This document shows positions 42,336-54,063 of a DNA stretch of 64,000 bases, piece after piece; position 1 is the first letter of the stretch; the number at the start of each line of letters is the position of its first letter. Under the pieces are notes generated by a model that saw nothing but the letters and a program-made list of their open reading frames with translations, searched no databases and was not told the origin of the DNA. The stretch is from JALZKA01 sp963721645. GTDB lineage: Bacteria; Actinomycetota; Thermoleophilia; Solirubrobacterales; 70-9. The stretch is from the NCBI GenBank assembly GCA_963721645.1, contig CAVRJK010000002.1:1054001-1118000 (forward strand). The letters are read 5' to 3'. A program made the translations under genes and the position numbers.

Positions 42336-43579
42336 CCCTTGATTGTACGAATCTCCCGGACCGCCGCGACCTCGTCGAGGATCGCTTCGGCGACCTCGTC
42401 CTTCGTTCCCTCCGGGACCGCCGTCTCGCCACCACCGGTGACGATCGCGACCTCGTTCCGCTCCGAGTCGAACCCGATCTCGGAACGCGAGATGTCGTTG
42501 AAGACGATCGCGTCCAGGCCTTTGCGCTCAAGCTTTGAGCGCGCGCGCGTGATGGCCTCGGCGCCGTGTTCGGCGGCGAAACCCACCAGGGTCTGCCCTG
42601 GCCTGCGGCCGGCGGCAAGAGAGGCGACCACGTCCTCGGTCTCGGTGAGCCGGAGTTCCATGCCCCCACTCCCCTCCCGTGCGAGCTTGCCATCGGTGGG
42701 CTCGGGGCGAAAGTCTGCGACGGCAGCGGCCATCAGAAGGACATCGGTACCTTCGAACGCGGTTCGGGCGGCGGCGGCGAGCTCAGCCGCGCTCTCGACT
42801 GAGACCACCTCGATCCGCGCGGAGATCGGGAGCGACACGTTCGCTGCGACCAGCGTTACATCTGCACCGCGCCGAGCCGCAGCTTCTGCCAGCGCGACTC
42901 CCATCCTGCCGCTGGAGCGATTACCGATGAAGCGCACCGAGTCGATCGCCTCACGGGTCCCTCCCGCGGTGACCAAAACGCGGAGCCCGTCCCACGGCCC
43001 GGCAGGACCCGGGAGCGCGGCTTCGATCCGGGCAAGCAGTGCTTCTGGCTGCGCCAAGCGGCCGGTGCCGTGCTCGCCGCGCGATGCGAGCGGACCTTCG
43101 TCGGGCTCGATCACCTCTACCCCACGTTCGCGAAGAAGCGAAAGATTGCGCTGAGTCGCGCCGTCGCGATACATCCTGTCGTTCATCGCGGGCGCGACGA
43201 GCCGGGGTGCGTCACAAGCCAGAAATGAGGTTGTGAGCATCGAGTCTGCGATCCCGGCCGCGAGCTTCGAAATCGTGTTTGCGGACGCCGGCGCGACCAG
43301 GAACGCGTCGCAGCCTTCGGCAAGGGCCAAGTGTCCGATCGGGTCGTGCGTGGGGGCGTCCTCGGCGGGCCAGCCACCGCGCATGGGATCGCGGTCCCAT
43401 TCCGAGATGAGCACGGGCGCGCCGACGATGCCCTCGAACGACGCCGTGCCGACAAACTTCGTCGCGGCCGGCGTCATCACGACGCGGACCGCGTGGCCCT
43501 TCTTGGTGGCGAGGCGCGCGAGCTCGAGCGCCCGGTAGGCCGCGATCCCGCCCGTTACACCGAGGAGGAGCCGAGCCAT
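42332..43579 (-). CDS. coaBC: Bifunctional phosphopantothenoylcysteine decarboxylase/phosphopantothenate-cysteine ligase
   Basis: Coenzyme A synthesis. The N-terminal flavoprotein half (CoaC, about 1-180) has GGIAAYRALELAR and the PAMNDRMY motif. The C-terminal half (CoaB) has VTAGGTREAIDSVRFIGNRS (about 205-224) and the KLERKGLDAIVFNDIS region. 415 residues. Follows rpoZ by 12 bp, the usual gmk-rpoZ-coaBC order. Confidence 0.96.
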   Translation of the reverse strand: MARLLLGVTGGIAAYRALELARLATKKGHAVRVVMTPAATKFVGTASFEGIVGAPVLISEWDRDPMRGGWPAEDAPTHDPIGHLALAEGCDAFLVAPASANTISKLAAGIADSMLTTSFLACDAPRLVAPAMNDRMYRDGATQRNLSLLRERGVEVIEPDEGPLASRGEHGTGRLAQPEALLARIEAALPGPAGPWDGLRVLVTAGGTREAIDSVRFIGNRSSGRMGVALAEAAARRGADVTLVAANVSLPISARIEVVSVESAAELAAAARTAFEGTDVLLMAAAVADFRPEPTDGKLAREGSGGMELRLTETEDVVASLAAGRRPGQTLVGFAAEHGAEAITRARSKLERKGLDAIVFNDISRSEIGFDSERNEVAIVTGGGETAVPEGTKDEVAEAILDEVAAVREIRTIKG

Positions 43580-43591
43580 TGGCCCAGGCGG

Positions 43592-43822
43592 CTAAGCCTT
43601 GTACTCGTAGTTGATCTTGCCCTGAGCGAGCTCTTCGAGAGCGATGGTCAGGTAGTTACCCGACTTCGTCTCCACCATCGGCGGCGTGTACTCCTCGTAA
43701 CTCCCCTCGCCCAGCGCGCGGTAGTAGCTGTTCAGCTGACGAGCTCGCTTAGCGGCCACCAGGACGGCGGCGTAATGCGAGTCGGTTCGCTCGAGAAGGT
43801 TTTCGACTCTTGGCTTGACCAT
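43592..43822 (-). CDS. rpoZ: DNA-directed RNA polymerase omega subunit
   Basis: 76 residues. The conserved lead MVKPRVENLLERTDSHYAAV (first 20 residues) and VAAKRARQLNSYY, followed by PPMVETKSGNYLTIALEEL (quoted in part), match omega. It promotes RNAP assembly. Thirty-three bp downstream of gmk. Confidence 0.94.
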   Translation of the reverse strand: MVKPRVENLLERTDSHYAAVLVAAKRARQLNSYYRALGEGSYEEYTPPMVETKSGNYLTIALEELAQGKINYEYKA

Positions 43823-43855
43823 TGGCCCTCAGGATACCCATGCCTGCAGGGGTCA

Positions 43856-44419
43856 TCAGCCGGCCAGCTCTTCGCGCACGATGCCTTCCAATTCCCCAAT
43901 TGCCCGTTCGAGGTCTTCGTTGACTACGACGTGCTTGAACTCCTGCTGAGACTCGAGCTCTGCTTTGGCGGTCTCGAGCCGGCGTTCGATCGCCTCGACC
44001 GAATCGGTACCGCGGCCGGAGAGGCGCTCGCGAAGAACCGACGGGTCCGGTGGCGCGATGAAGATCAGGACCGCCTCGTCTCCCATCGCAGCCCGCACCT
44101 GCCGGGCGCCCTGGACCTCGATCTCCAGGACGACGGATTTGCCGGCATCGAGCGTTCGCTCGATCTCGGAGCGGAGCGTCCCATACCGGTTGCCAGAGAA
44201 CGTCGCATGCTCGAGGAAGTCGCCCTCTTCCGCCCTGGCGGCGAAGTCATCGTGCGAGAGAAAGTGATAGTCCACCGCCTCTTCTTCACCCTCGCGGGGG
44301 TTGCGTGTCGTTGCCGACACGGACAGCTCCAGACTGGGCTCGCGATCACGGAGGTTGCGGATCAGCGTGCCCTTTCCGACCCCGGACGGACCGGTAATGA
44401 CGAAGACGCGAGGAGGCAT
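43856..44419 (-). CDS. gmk: Guanylate kinase
   Basis: Phosphorylates GMP to GDP. P-loop GPSGVGKGT at residues 10-18; the GMP-binding SATTRNPREGEEEAVDYHF region follows (quoted in part: ATTRNPREGE), then the lid and EIEVQGARQVR. ATG at 44419 gives 187 residues; a TTG four codons earlier is possible. Between mihF and rpoZ. Confidence 0.95.
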   Translation of the reverse strand: MPPRVFVITGPSGVGKGTLIRNLRDREPSLELSVSATTRNPREGEEEAVDYHFLSHDDFAARAEEGDFLEHATFSGNRYGTLRSEIERTLDAGKSVVLEIEVQGARQVRAAMGDEAVLIFIAPPDPSVLRERLSGRGTDSVEAIERRLETAKAELESQQEFKHVVVNEDLERAIGELEGIVREELAG

Positions 44420-44473
44420 ACAACCAATCAAACCCCGCAGGCCGGACGCATGCCCCCCTGGGAGGGGCCGGCG

Positions 44474-44809
44474 CTACCTACGGAGCATCTGGACGAGCTC
44501 TGCGCGCTGGCGCTGCGAGAGCCCGCCGATGGTCTTCGACGGAGAGATGCGGCACTGGCCGAGGATCTTGTTTGCCTTCACGCGGCCGTACTTCGGGACG
44601 GCGAGAATCATGTCGAAGACCTTTGCCGACATCACCCACTCGGGCGGGTCGAGGAGAAGTCCGTCTACCTGCGTCTTACCCGCCTTGAGATCGCGCTTCA
44701 GCTGAGCGCGGCGTGTCCGGATGTCGTTGGCTCTCCCAAGCGCCCGCATCCTCTGGTCGTGTGTCCTTTCGGGAACAGGAGCGGCGGTGTCGGTGAGATT
44801 CAGAGCCAT
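44474..44809 (-). CDS. mihF: Integration host factor, actinobacterial type (mIHF)
   Basis: 111 residues, matching the helix-two-turn-helix nucleoid protein first described in mycobacteria: RRAQLKRDLKAGKTQVDGLL (residues 33-52), a central AKVFDMILAVPKYGRVKANKIL core and the SPSKTIGGLSQRQRAELV end (both quoted in part of longer helices). It is unrelated to E. coli IHF. The gene is a lineage marker for Actinobacteria. First gene of the gmk-rpoZ-coaBC operon, with its own promoter. Confidence 0.93.
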   Translation of the reverse strand: MALNLTDTAAPVPERTHDQRMRALGRANDIRTRRAQLKRDLKAGKTQVDGLLLDPPEWVMSAKVFDMILAVPKYGRVKANKILGQCRISPSKTIGGLSQRQRAELVQMLRR

Positions 44810-44820
44810 GCGAGGCGGCG

Positions 44821-44849
44821 ACTATAGCGCGGCTTCGGCCGATGGGCAA
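44821..44849 (-). promoter_or_regulatory. Promoter of the mihF-gmk-rpoZ operon
   Basis: On the minus strand TTGCCC, 17 bases, TATAGT, a good match to the housekeeping consensus. The -10 ends 11 bases before the mihF ATG, so the mRNA would have a leader of only about 5 bases and lacks a Shine-Dalgarno sequence. Confidence 0.65.
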
Positions 44850-44875
44850 AGAGAAACTGCCTTAAGGCCCTGAAT

Positions 44876-45775
44876 TCAATTCGACCTCAACTTGAGGTCG
44901 AGGGTCGAGGCGTCGTCGTGAGCGTTTTCGAGCCCATCGCGGACCTCCCTTGCGGCAGCGGGATTCAGGAAGTTGGCGGTACCCACGGCGACCATGGATG
45001 CACCGGAGGCAAGGAATTCAGCAGCGTCCGCAGCGGTCTCGATGCCTCCCATCCCGATCACGGCTATCGACACGGCGTCGGCCACCCGTCGCACCTGCTC
45101 GAGCGCAATCGCCCTGACAGCGGGCCCGGACAGGCCACCGGCACCGGCTCCAAGCCAGGGCTCTCGGGTCTCGGGGGCGAGGCCCCTCGCGCGAATCGTG
45201 TTGATGAGTGAGACGCCGTCCGCCCCGGCTTGCTGCGCGGCGACTGCGACCGCCGCCGGGTCCGCGGTGTTCGGGGTGAGCTTCACAATCAGAGGCTTGT
45301 CGGTCCGGTCGCGGAGCGCGGCCACGAGCGCGTACGTCTCAGACGGTTGCTCGCCGACGATCAGACCCGATTTGACGTTGGGGCAGGACACGTTCAGTTC
45401 GAGCGCCGCGACCTCCTCTCGGCCGCCGACGCCGTCGGTCAGCCGCTCGAACCCGGCGCGGTCGGTCGCCATGACCGAGACGATCAAGGGGACCGGCAAC
45501 TCGGCGAGCTGGGGCAGGTCGTTGGCAAGGAATCCGTCCAGGCCCTTGTTGGGAAGGCCGATCGAATTGATCATCCCGCTCGGCGTTTCGAAAAGGCGAG
45601 GAGGCGGATTCCCCGCGCGCGGTTCAGGAGTGATCGTCTTCGAGACGAACGCGCTGAACGGGAACTCGTCAAGAAGGGCGTCGCCAAACGCGCGACGAGC
45701 AGCGATTGCGTCGAAAGTCCCCGAGCCGTTCAGGACCGGATGCTCGAGCGAGAGCGAGCCGATCTCGTAGGTCAT
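44876..45775 (-). CDS. pyrD: Dihydroorotate dehydrogenase, class 1B catalytic subunit
   Basis: FMN enzyme oxidising dihydroorotate. 299 residues from ATG 45775, which overlaps the pyrK stop (ATGA). LNGSGTFDA at the start, ALELNVSCPNVKSG with the class-1 catalytic cysteine, and the FMN-phosphate loop GMGGIETAADAAEFL (quoted in part) are present. Adjacent pyrK confirms the 1B type, using NAD+ through the partner subunit. Last gene of the pyr operon. Confidence 0.96.
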   Translation of the reverse strand: MTYEIGSLSLEHPVLNGSGTFDAIAARRAFGDALLDEFPFSAFVSKTITPEPRAGNPPPRLFETPSGMINSIGLPNKGLDGFLANDLPQLAELPVPLIVSVMATDRAGFERLTDGVGGREEVAALELNVSCPNVKSGLIVGEQPSETYALVAALRDRTDKPLIVKLTPNTADPAAVAVAAQQAGADGVSLINTIRARGLAPETREPWLGAGAGGLSGPAVRAIALEQVRRVADAVSIAVIGMGGIETAADAAEFLASGASMVAVGTANFLNPAAAREVRDGLENAHDDASTLDLKLRSN

Positions 45776-46619
45776 CGGTGTCCCGAACCTTCGACGAGTG
45801 CCGTTTTGATCTCCTCGGCGCGGACTACCGGACCATCGACACAGAGGCGCATGTAGCCGCCGTCGGCGAGCGGTACCGCGCATCCGAAGCAGGCGCCGAA
45901 GCCACATGCCATCGGCGCCTCCATTGCCAGCTCCGCGCGCGCACCACGCTCAGCGCAAATCGTGCGCACGGCTTCCAACATCGCGGGAGGGCCGCACGCG
46001 TAAACGGCGGCGGCGCTGGACCCATCGCCCTTCAGCGCCACCTCAAGGAGATCAGTCACGTAGCCCTGGTGGCCGCGGTGTCCGTCCTCGAAAGCGAGCC
46101 CGACCTCCTGGCATGCCCCGAACAGCTCCAGCCCACCCGAGTGCGTCACATCGCGAAAGCCGAGAAGAGTGCGGCCCGGGACACCCTGAGCCGTCAGGTG
46201 GCGGCGCAAGATCGCAATCGGCGCGACGCCGATGCCCCCGCCGACCATGATCGCTCCCGGCGCGCCGGGGTTGACCTCGCCCGGCTCGGAAAATGGACGG
46301 CCCAGGGGGCCCGTTATCTCGAGCTCGTCGCCGGGCTGGAGTGACGCGAGGATCGATGTTCCGGGTCCCACGCCTTCGACGAGGAACTCGAGCCGAACCC
46401 CATCTGCAGTGCGCTCCGCCGCGGCAACGGAGAAGGCGCGGGGAAGGAACGGTCGCCCGCCGCGTGAGCCCCAGGCCGCGGCCTTCAGCATGTAGAACTG
46501 GCCAGGTGCCGGATCGGGTCCCCCTGCATCCACGGCCGTGAAGACGACGTAGCCGCCTGTCTCGCGACGGGCCACGATGCTCGTCGTGCGGGCGCCAAAG
46601 GGAGCGAGGACGCGGGCGC

Positions 46620-46623
<4 letters not shown>
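45772..46623 (-). CDS. pyrK: Dihydroorotate dehydrogenase electron transfer subunit PyrK
   Basis: FAD/[2Fe-2S] partner of PyrD. A ferredoxin-reductase-like core (PRAFSVAAAE; VGGGIGVAPI) precedes the cluster cysteines C240-x4-C245-x2-C248-x12-C261. The GTG start at 46623 overlaps the carB stop (GTGA). 283 residues, slightly longer than the Gram-positive norm at the N-terminus. Confidence 0.95.
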
Positions 46624-49730
<3,107 letters not shown>

Positions 49731-49790
49731 CAGCACAAGCCAATCTGACGACGCGAACGTTCTGGCGAAGAAACCAGCGGCGCCGCTTGT

Positions 49791-49845
49791 CGAATCAAAA
49801 CGTTCGGAGGGTTGTGCCCCTTATAGGTGCAAAAGTCTCCGAACG
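49791..49845 (-). terminator. Terminator-like hairpin between carA and carB
   Basis: On the minus strand CGTTCGGAG pairs perfectly with CTCCGAACG across 27 bases that themselves can form a short inner stem, followed by TTTTGATT. It lies inside the 190-bp carA-carB gap. Being within an operon it should be partial or regulated. A third CGAACGTTC copy lies 40 bp downstream. Confidence 0.6.
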
Positions 49846-49920
49846 ATTGGGAACACCCCACTTGAGTGCCCGCGGAAGCGCTCCGGCGCCCACCCGCGCC
49901 CCTGAAAGCGCCACCACTCA

Positions 49921-51033
49921 TCACGCCGCCATCTCCAGGAACTCGTCGAAGAGGTGACGGGCGTCATGAGGGCCCGGTCCCGCCTCGGGGTGGTACTGAA
50001 CGGTGCGGGCGGCGACGTCCTTCAGCACCAGCCCCTCCACCGTGCGGTCATAGAGATTCAGATGGGACAGCTCGGCGGCACCGAAGTCGGTGTCCCAGCG
50101 CACAGGCTCGTCGGTCTCGATCGTCTGGCCGCCGTCGGGGAGCGAAACGGCGAAGCCGTGGTTCTGCGAAGTGATCTCGATCCGGCCGCTGGCGAGCTCC
50201 TTCACGGGGTGATTGGCACCGCGGTGGCCGAAGGGGAGCTTGAACGTGTCGAGGCCGATCGCTCGGCAAAGGAGCTGGTGACCCAGGCAGATGCCGACGA
50301 CGGGCTTCTTGCCGACGACCTCCCGAACGGTGCTGACCACCTGGTCGAGCGCGGCGGGGTCGCCGGGACCATTGGCCAGAAAGACGAGGTCGGGATCGAG
50401 GGCCATGACCTCGCCGGCCGGTGTCGTGCACGGAAGGAGCGTCACCTTCGCGCCGCGCTCGCGGAACTGCCGGACTATCGAGAGCTTGATTCCCGTGTCC
50501 AGGGCAACCACATGGGGACCGTCGCCGTCCAGTGTCACCGCGTCGTCCGGGGTAACCGCAGAGGCGTGGTCGGCTCCGGACATCGAGGGCTCCGCCTCAA
50601 TCAGCCCGCGGGCTTCGTCCTGGGAAGTCTCTTCGCCGAAGACGCCGCCTCGCATCGCGCCCGCGTCGCGGATGTGGCGGACAAGCGCGCGGGTGTCCAG
50701 ACCGGTGATGGCCGGGACGCCGCAATCGCGGAGCCAGTCGAGCCAGCCTCGCTCCGCCGTTGCCGCGTCTTCAGAGTTTCGGGCGTCGCGCATGATGGCG
50801 GCACGTGCGTGGATGCGGTCAGACTCCATCGCCTGCTCAGCGACGCCGTAGTTGCCGATCATCGGGTAGGTGAAGGTGATGAGCTGGCCCGCGTATGAGG
50901 GGTCCGTTACCGCCTCCTGATAGCCGGTCATCGAGGTGTTGAAGACGACCTCGCCGACGGCCGGTCTTCCTACGGCGCCGCACATCTCCCCTTCGAACAG
51001 TGTGCCGTCCTCCAACAAGACGAAGCCGCTCAT
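49921..51033 (-). CDS. carA: Carbamoyl phosphate synthase small subunit
   Basis: Glutaminase subunit, 370 residues. The C-terminal class-I amidotransferase domain has nucleophile C249 in VVGICLGHQLL and the GHRGANHPV and QYHPEAGPGPHD motifs with the His-Glu dyad. The N-terminal half includes LVLEDG-type FVLLEDGTLFEG and FNTSMTGYQE. The ATG overlaps the pyrC stop. Confidence 0.97.
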   Translation of the reverse strand: MSGFVLLEDGTLFEGEMCGAVGRPAVGEVVFNTSMTGYQEAVTDPSYAGQLITFTYPMIGNYGVAEQAMESDRIHARAAIMRDARNSEDAATAERGWLDWLRDCGVPAITGLDTRALVRHIRDAGAMRGGVFGEETSQDEARGLIEAEPSMSGADHASAVTPDDAVTLDGDGPHVVALDTGIKLSIVRQFRERGAKVTLLPCTTPAGEVMALDPDLVFLANGPGDPAALDQVVSTVREVVGKKPVVGICLGHQLLCRAIGLDTFKLPFGHRGANHPVKELASGRIEITSQNHGFAVSLPDGGQTIETDEPVRWDTDFGAAELSHLNLYDRTVEGLVLKDVAARTVQYHPEAGPGPHDARHLFDEFLEMAA

Positions 51034-52385
51034 GTCGCGACCCCCATGGCAAACGAGCGCTGACGGAAGGCGACCTGTCCCGCGACGATGGTCATCTGAG
51101 AGCGTCCGGTGAGCCTTCTTCCCGCAAAGCACGAGTTCTCGGAGCGACTCTCCCAGCCGTCTGCCCCGGCCTCCCACTCGGCGTCCAGATCGATCAGCGC
51201 GACGTTCGCCTCCGATTCGGGAGTGAGGCTCGGCGGGTCGAAACCGAATGCGCTTGCGCCGGCGGAAAGGCGCTCGATCACCGTCGCGAGGTCGAGGATT
51301 CCGGGCGCGACCAGATCGGTGTTCAGGACCGCGAAAGCCGTCTCGAGGCCGGTAACGCCCATGGCTGCCTCCTCGAACGGCACTTCCTTGTCCTCCAGCG
51401 TGTGCGGCGCGTGGTCGGTCGCGATCGTGTCGATCACACCTGAGCGGACCGCCTCGATCAGGGCCTGTCGGTCGTCTTCGGAGCGGAGCGGAGGATTCAT
51501 CTTGAAGCGGGAGTCAAGGGAGCGAACGGCCTCGTCGGTGAGGGTCAGGTGGTGAGGCGTGGCCTCACATGTGATCTGGACCCCCTGCTCGCGGGCCATC
51601 CGGACCACCTCGATGGATTCACGGGCCGAGAGGTGCTGGACGTGGATGCGTGCGTCTTCATACGCGGCCAGGGCGCAGTCCCGTGCGATCATCGTCGACT
51701 CGGAGATCGAGGGAACGCCTGCCATCCCGAGCAGCGCCGCGATCTCGCCCTCATGCATGACTCCGCGCCCGGACAGCTCCGGATCTTCCTCGTGGAGAGC
51801 GATCTGAAGGCCGGCGAGCGCCTGGTACTGAAGGGCGCGGCGCATGACGCGGGCGCTCCTGATCGGCAAGCCGTCGTCTGAGAGACCGACGGCTCCGGCG
51901 TCACGAAGCTCGGCCATGTCGGTCAGCTCCTCACCCCGCATGCCGCGTGTGACCGTCGCGACAAAGCCGACCGGCACCGTCGCGTCTGTCTGTGCCCGCT
52001 CGCGGAGCGACTCGATCGCGGCGGGAGTATCCACGGGCGGATTGGTGTTCGCCATGCCGATGATCCCGCAGTAGCCGCCCGCTGCGGCGGCTCGGCTGCC
52101 CGTCTCGATGTCTTCCTTGTCCTCGCGGCCCGGCGTGCGCAGATGGACATGGGGGTCGAAGAAGGCGGGGACCGCAAGGAGGCCCTCCGCTTCGACAACC
52201 TCCGCGCCGTCGACATCCGCCTTGCCCGCGGCCGCGAGTTCGGCGATCAGTCCATCGCGGATGACGACGTCGTGCGCCGCGTCGATTCCGGCACGCGGAT
52301 CGAGTGCGCGGGCGTTCCGCAGGACGACCGTTTCCGCAGGACCGCCGGCACCTCGCCAGTCGAGGCTCGAGATGGAGCGGCTCAC
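51030..52385 (-). CDS. pyrC: Dihydroorotase
   Basis: Cyclises carbamoyl aspartate. Class I type, 451 residues: zinc-binding FFDPHVHLRTPG with H79 and H81, then SDDGLPI, HEEDPEL and TDHAPHTLEDK. The GTG start overlaps the pyrB stop (GTGA). The PyrB-PyrC pairing is typical of a functional complex in many bacteria. Confidence 0.96.
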   Translation of the reverse strand: MSRSISSLDWRGAGGPAETVVLRNARALDPRAGIDAAHDVVIRDGLIAELAAAGKADVDGAEVVEAEGLLAVPAFFDPHVHLRTPGREDKEDIETGSRAAAAGGYCGIIGMANTNPPVDTPAAIESLRERAQTDATVPVGFVATVTRGMRGEELTDMAELRDAGAVGLSDDGLPIRSARVMRRALQYQALAGLQIALHEEDPELSGRGVMHEGEIAALLGMAGVPSISESTMIARDCALAAYEDARIHVQHLSARESIEVVRMAREQGVQITCEATPHHLTLTDEAVRSLDSRFKMNPPLRSEDDRQALIEAVRSGVIDTIATDHAPHTLEDKEVPFEEAAMGVTGLETAFAVLNTDLVAPGILDLATVIERLSAGASAFGFDPPSLTPESEANVALIDLDAEWEAGADGWESRSENSCFAGRRLTGRSQMTIVAGQVAFRQRSFAMGVAT

Positions 52386-53353
52386 GCCGGCTCTCCGATC
52401 GGCGTGGGGGCCGGCAGCTCGGCATCGGCGTCGATGCGGTCGGCCTTGGTGCGGTCGCCGCCGGCGAGCAGTTCGTAGAGGATCGCCATGCGGACAAAGA
52501 GACCGTTCTTGACCTGCTCGTTCACCAGGGAGTTGGGGCCGTCAAGGGCCTCGCCGGAAAGCTCGACCCCGCGGTTGACCGGGCCGGGATGCATCAGCAA
52601 CTGGCGCGGACCAAGTCGACGACCGTTCACCTGGTACTGGATCGCGTACTCGCGGAGTGACGGGACGAAGCTCTCCGACATGCGCTCTTTCTGCATGCGA
52701 AGGGCGTAAACGACATCAGCTTCGGCCAGGCCGCCGATGTCGTAGGTGACGTCACAGCCGAGGGCCGAGGCGGCCTCGCGCGGGATAAGCGTAGGTGGGC
52801 CGCACAGGGTTATCTCGGCGCCCATCAGGCGAAATGCCATTGCGGAGGAGCGGGCGACGCGGCTGTGCAGGACATCGCCGACGATCCAGATCTTCTTACC
52901 CTCGAGATCGCCGAGGCGGCTGCGGAGCGTGTAGACGTCCAGCAGCGCTTGGCTCGGATGCTCGTGCTTGCCGTCGCCGGCGTTCACGACGGATGCGTCG
53001 GTCCAGCCTGTCACCAGCTTGGCCGCGCCGGCGTGAGGCGCCCGGATCACGATCGCCTCCGGCTCGAAGGCCGAAAGGGTGGCGATCGTGTCCTTGAGCG
53101 ACTCGCCCTTGTCGACCGACGAGCCGGCCGCCTTGATCGAGACGAGGTCAGCGGAGAGTCGCTTGGCTGCAAGCTCGAAGGACGCGCTGGTGCGCGTGGA
53201 AGATTCGTAGAAGAGCGAGACGACGGTGCGCCCACGGAGGGTCGGCACCTTCTTGATGTCGCGGCGACCGACCTCGGCGAAGGAGTCGGCACGATCCATC
53301 AACCGCTCCACGTCCGAGCGGTCCAGGTCGTCGATCGAGAGCAGATGCCTCAT
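52382..53353 (-). CDS. pyrB: Aspartate carbamoyltransferase catalytic subunit
   Basis: Committed step of pyrimidine synthesis. 323 residues with the carbamoyl-phosphate motif STRTS at 52-56 and the HPSQALLDVYTL and MHPGPVNRGVEL motifs. No pyrI regulatory subunit is nearby, as in other Gram-positive-type operons. The ATG overlaps the pyrR stop by 4 bp. Confidence 0.97.
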   Translation of the reverse strand: MRHLLSIDDLDRSDVERLMDRADSFAEVGRRDIKKVPTLRGRTVVSLFYESSTRTSASFELAAKRLSADLVSIKAAGSSVDKGESLKDTIATLSAFEPEAIVIRAPHAGAAKLVTGWTDASVVNAGDGKHEHPSQALLDVYTLRSRLGDLEGKKIWIVGDVLHSRVARSSAMAFRLMGAEITLCGPPTLIPREAASALGCDVTYDIGGLAEADVVYALRMQKERMSESFVPSLREYAIQYQVNGRRLGPRQLLMHPGPVNRGVELSGEALDGPNSLVNEQVKNGLFVRMAILYELLAGGDRTKADRIDADAELPAPTPIGEPA

Positions 53354-53922
53354 ACATCCTCACTTTCTGCGGCGACCCCGACCGGTGCTCCGGATCCGAT
53401 TGCCACCTCATCAACGTCGTCGTGCTCTGAGAGCCTCACGAAGACGCGCTCGTCGCGTGAGGTCGGCAGGTTCTTTCCGACGTAGTCAGCGCGGAAGGGA
53501 AGTTCGCGGTGCCCGCGGTCGGCGAGGACGGCGAGCTGGATGCGCTCCGGCCGCCCGTAGTCGAAGAGCGCGTCGATGGCTGCTCGGACGGTTCGACCGG
53601 TGAAGAGGACGTCGTCAACCAGAACGACCGTGCGCCCTCCCATCTCGAAGTCGAGGTGGGAAGCGTGGACAACCGGCGAATCGCTGGGTCCGCGGGCCTC
53701 GATGTCGTCGCGATAAAAGGAGATGTCGATGTCGCCGAGCGGGACGGTGCCCCCCGTCAGCTCACCCACCAGAGCGTGGAGGCGGCGGGCGACGATCGCA
53801 CCGCGTGTGTGAATGCCGACGATCGCGAGCGCCTCGGAGGCGTTCTTTTCGACGATCTCGTGCGCGATCCGGACCAGGGTTCGGCGCAGGTCATCACGGT
53901 CAAGTACGACTTTTTCTTCCAC
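53350..53922 (-). CDS. pyrR: Bifunctional pyr operon regulator/uracil phosphoribosyltransferase PyrR
   Basis: RNA-binding regulator with residual UPRT activity, 190 residues. The PRPP-binding loop VVLVDDVLFTGRT is at residues 99-111; HTRGAIVARRL and the SFYRDDIEARG segment match the family. The GTG start follows AAGGGG by a few bases. First gene of the seven-gene operon it should control through the RNA loop just upstream. Confidence 0.96.
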   Translation of the reverse strand: MEEKVVLDRDDLRRTLVRIAHEIVEKNASEALAIVGIHTRGAIVARRLHALVGELTGGTVPLGDIDISFYRDDIEARGPSDSPVVHASHLDFEMGGRTVVLVDDVLFTGRTVRAAIDALFDYGRPERIQLAVLADRGHRELPFRADYVGKNLPTSRDERVFVRLSEHDDVDEVAIGSGAPVGVAAESEDV

Positions 53923-53959
53923 GCGCCCCTTCTTGGCCTCTCAGGACCATGGTTAAAGG
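53923..53959 (-). promoter_or_regulatory. PyrR-binding RNA loop overlapping the pyrR ribosome-binding site
   Basis: The minus strand holds TTTAACC, GGTCCTGAGAGGCC and AAGAAGGGG in order, closely matching the PyrR-binding consensus (CC-G-GAGG core in an AGUCCAGAGAGGCU-type loop). The 3' arm AAGAAGGGG doubles as the Shine-Dalgarno sequence of pyrR. This matches mycobacterial translational repression rather than terminator switching. The functional reading is inference from the known consensus. Confidence 0.75.
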
Positions 53960-53972
53960 AACCGACTATTCG

Positions 53973-54001
53973 AGAGTAGCAACGGTTGCGGCGGGCGACA
54001 A
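53973..54001 (-). promoter_or_regulatory. Promoter of the pyr operon
   Basis: On the minus strand TTGTCG, 17 bases, TACTCT. Predicted start near 53966, giving a ~44-base leader just long enough to contain the PyrR loop. Confidence 0.55.
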
Positions 54002-54063
54002 AGCTGATTCCGCACCTTGCGGATGCCATCATCCGGCCTGTGCCCCCTGTGAGGAAGATGCAT

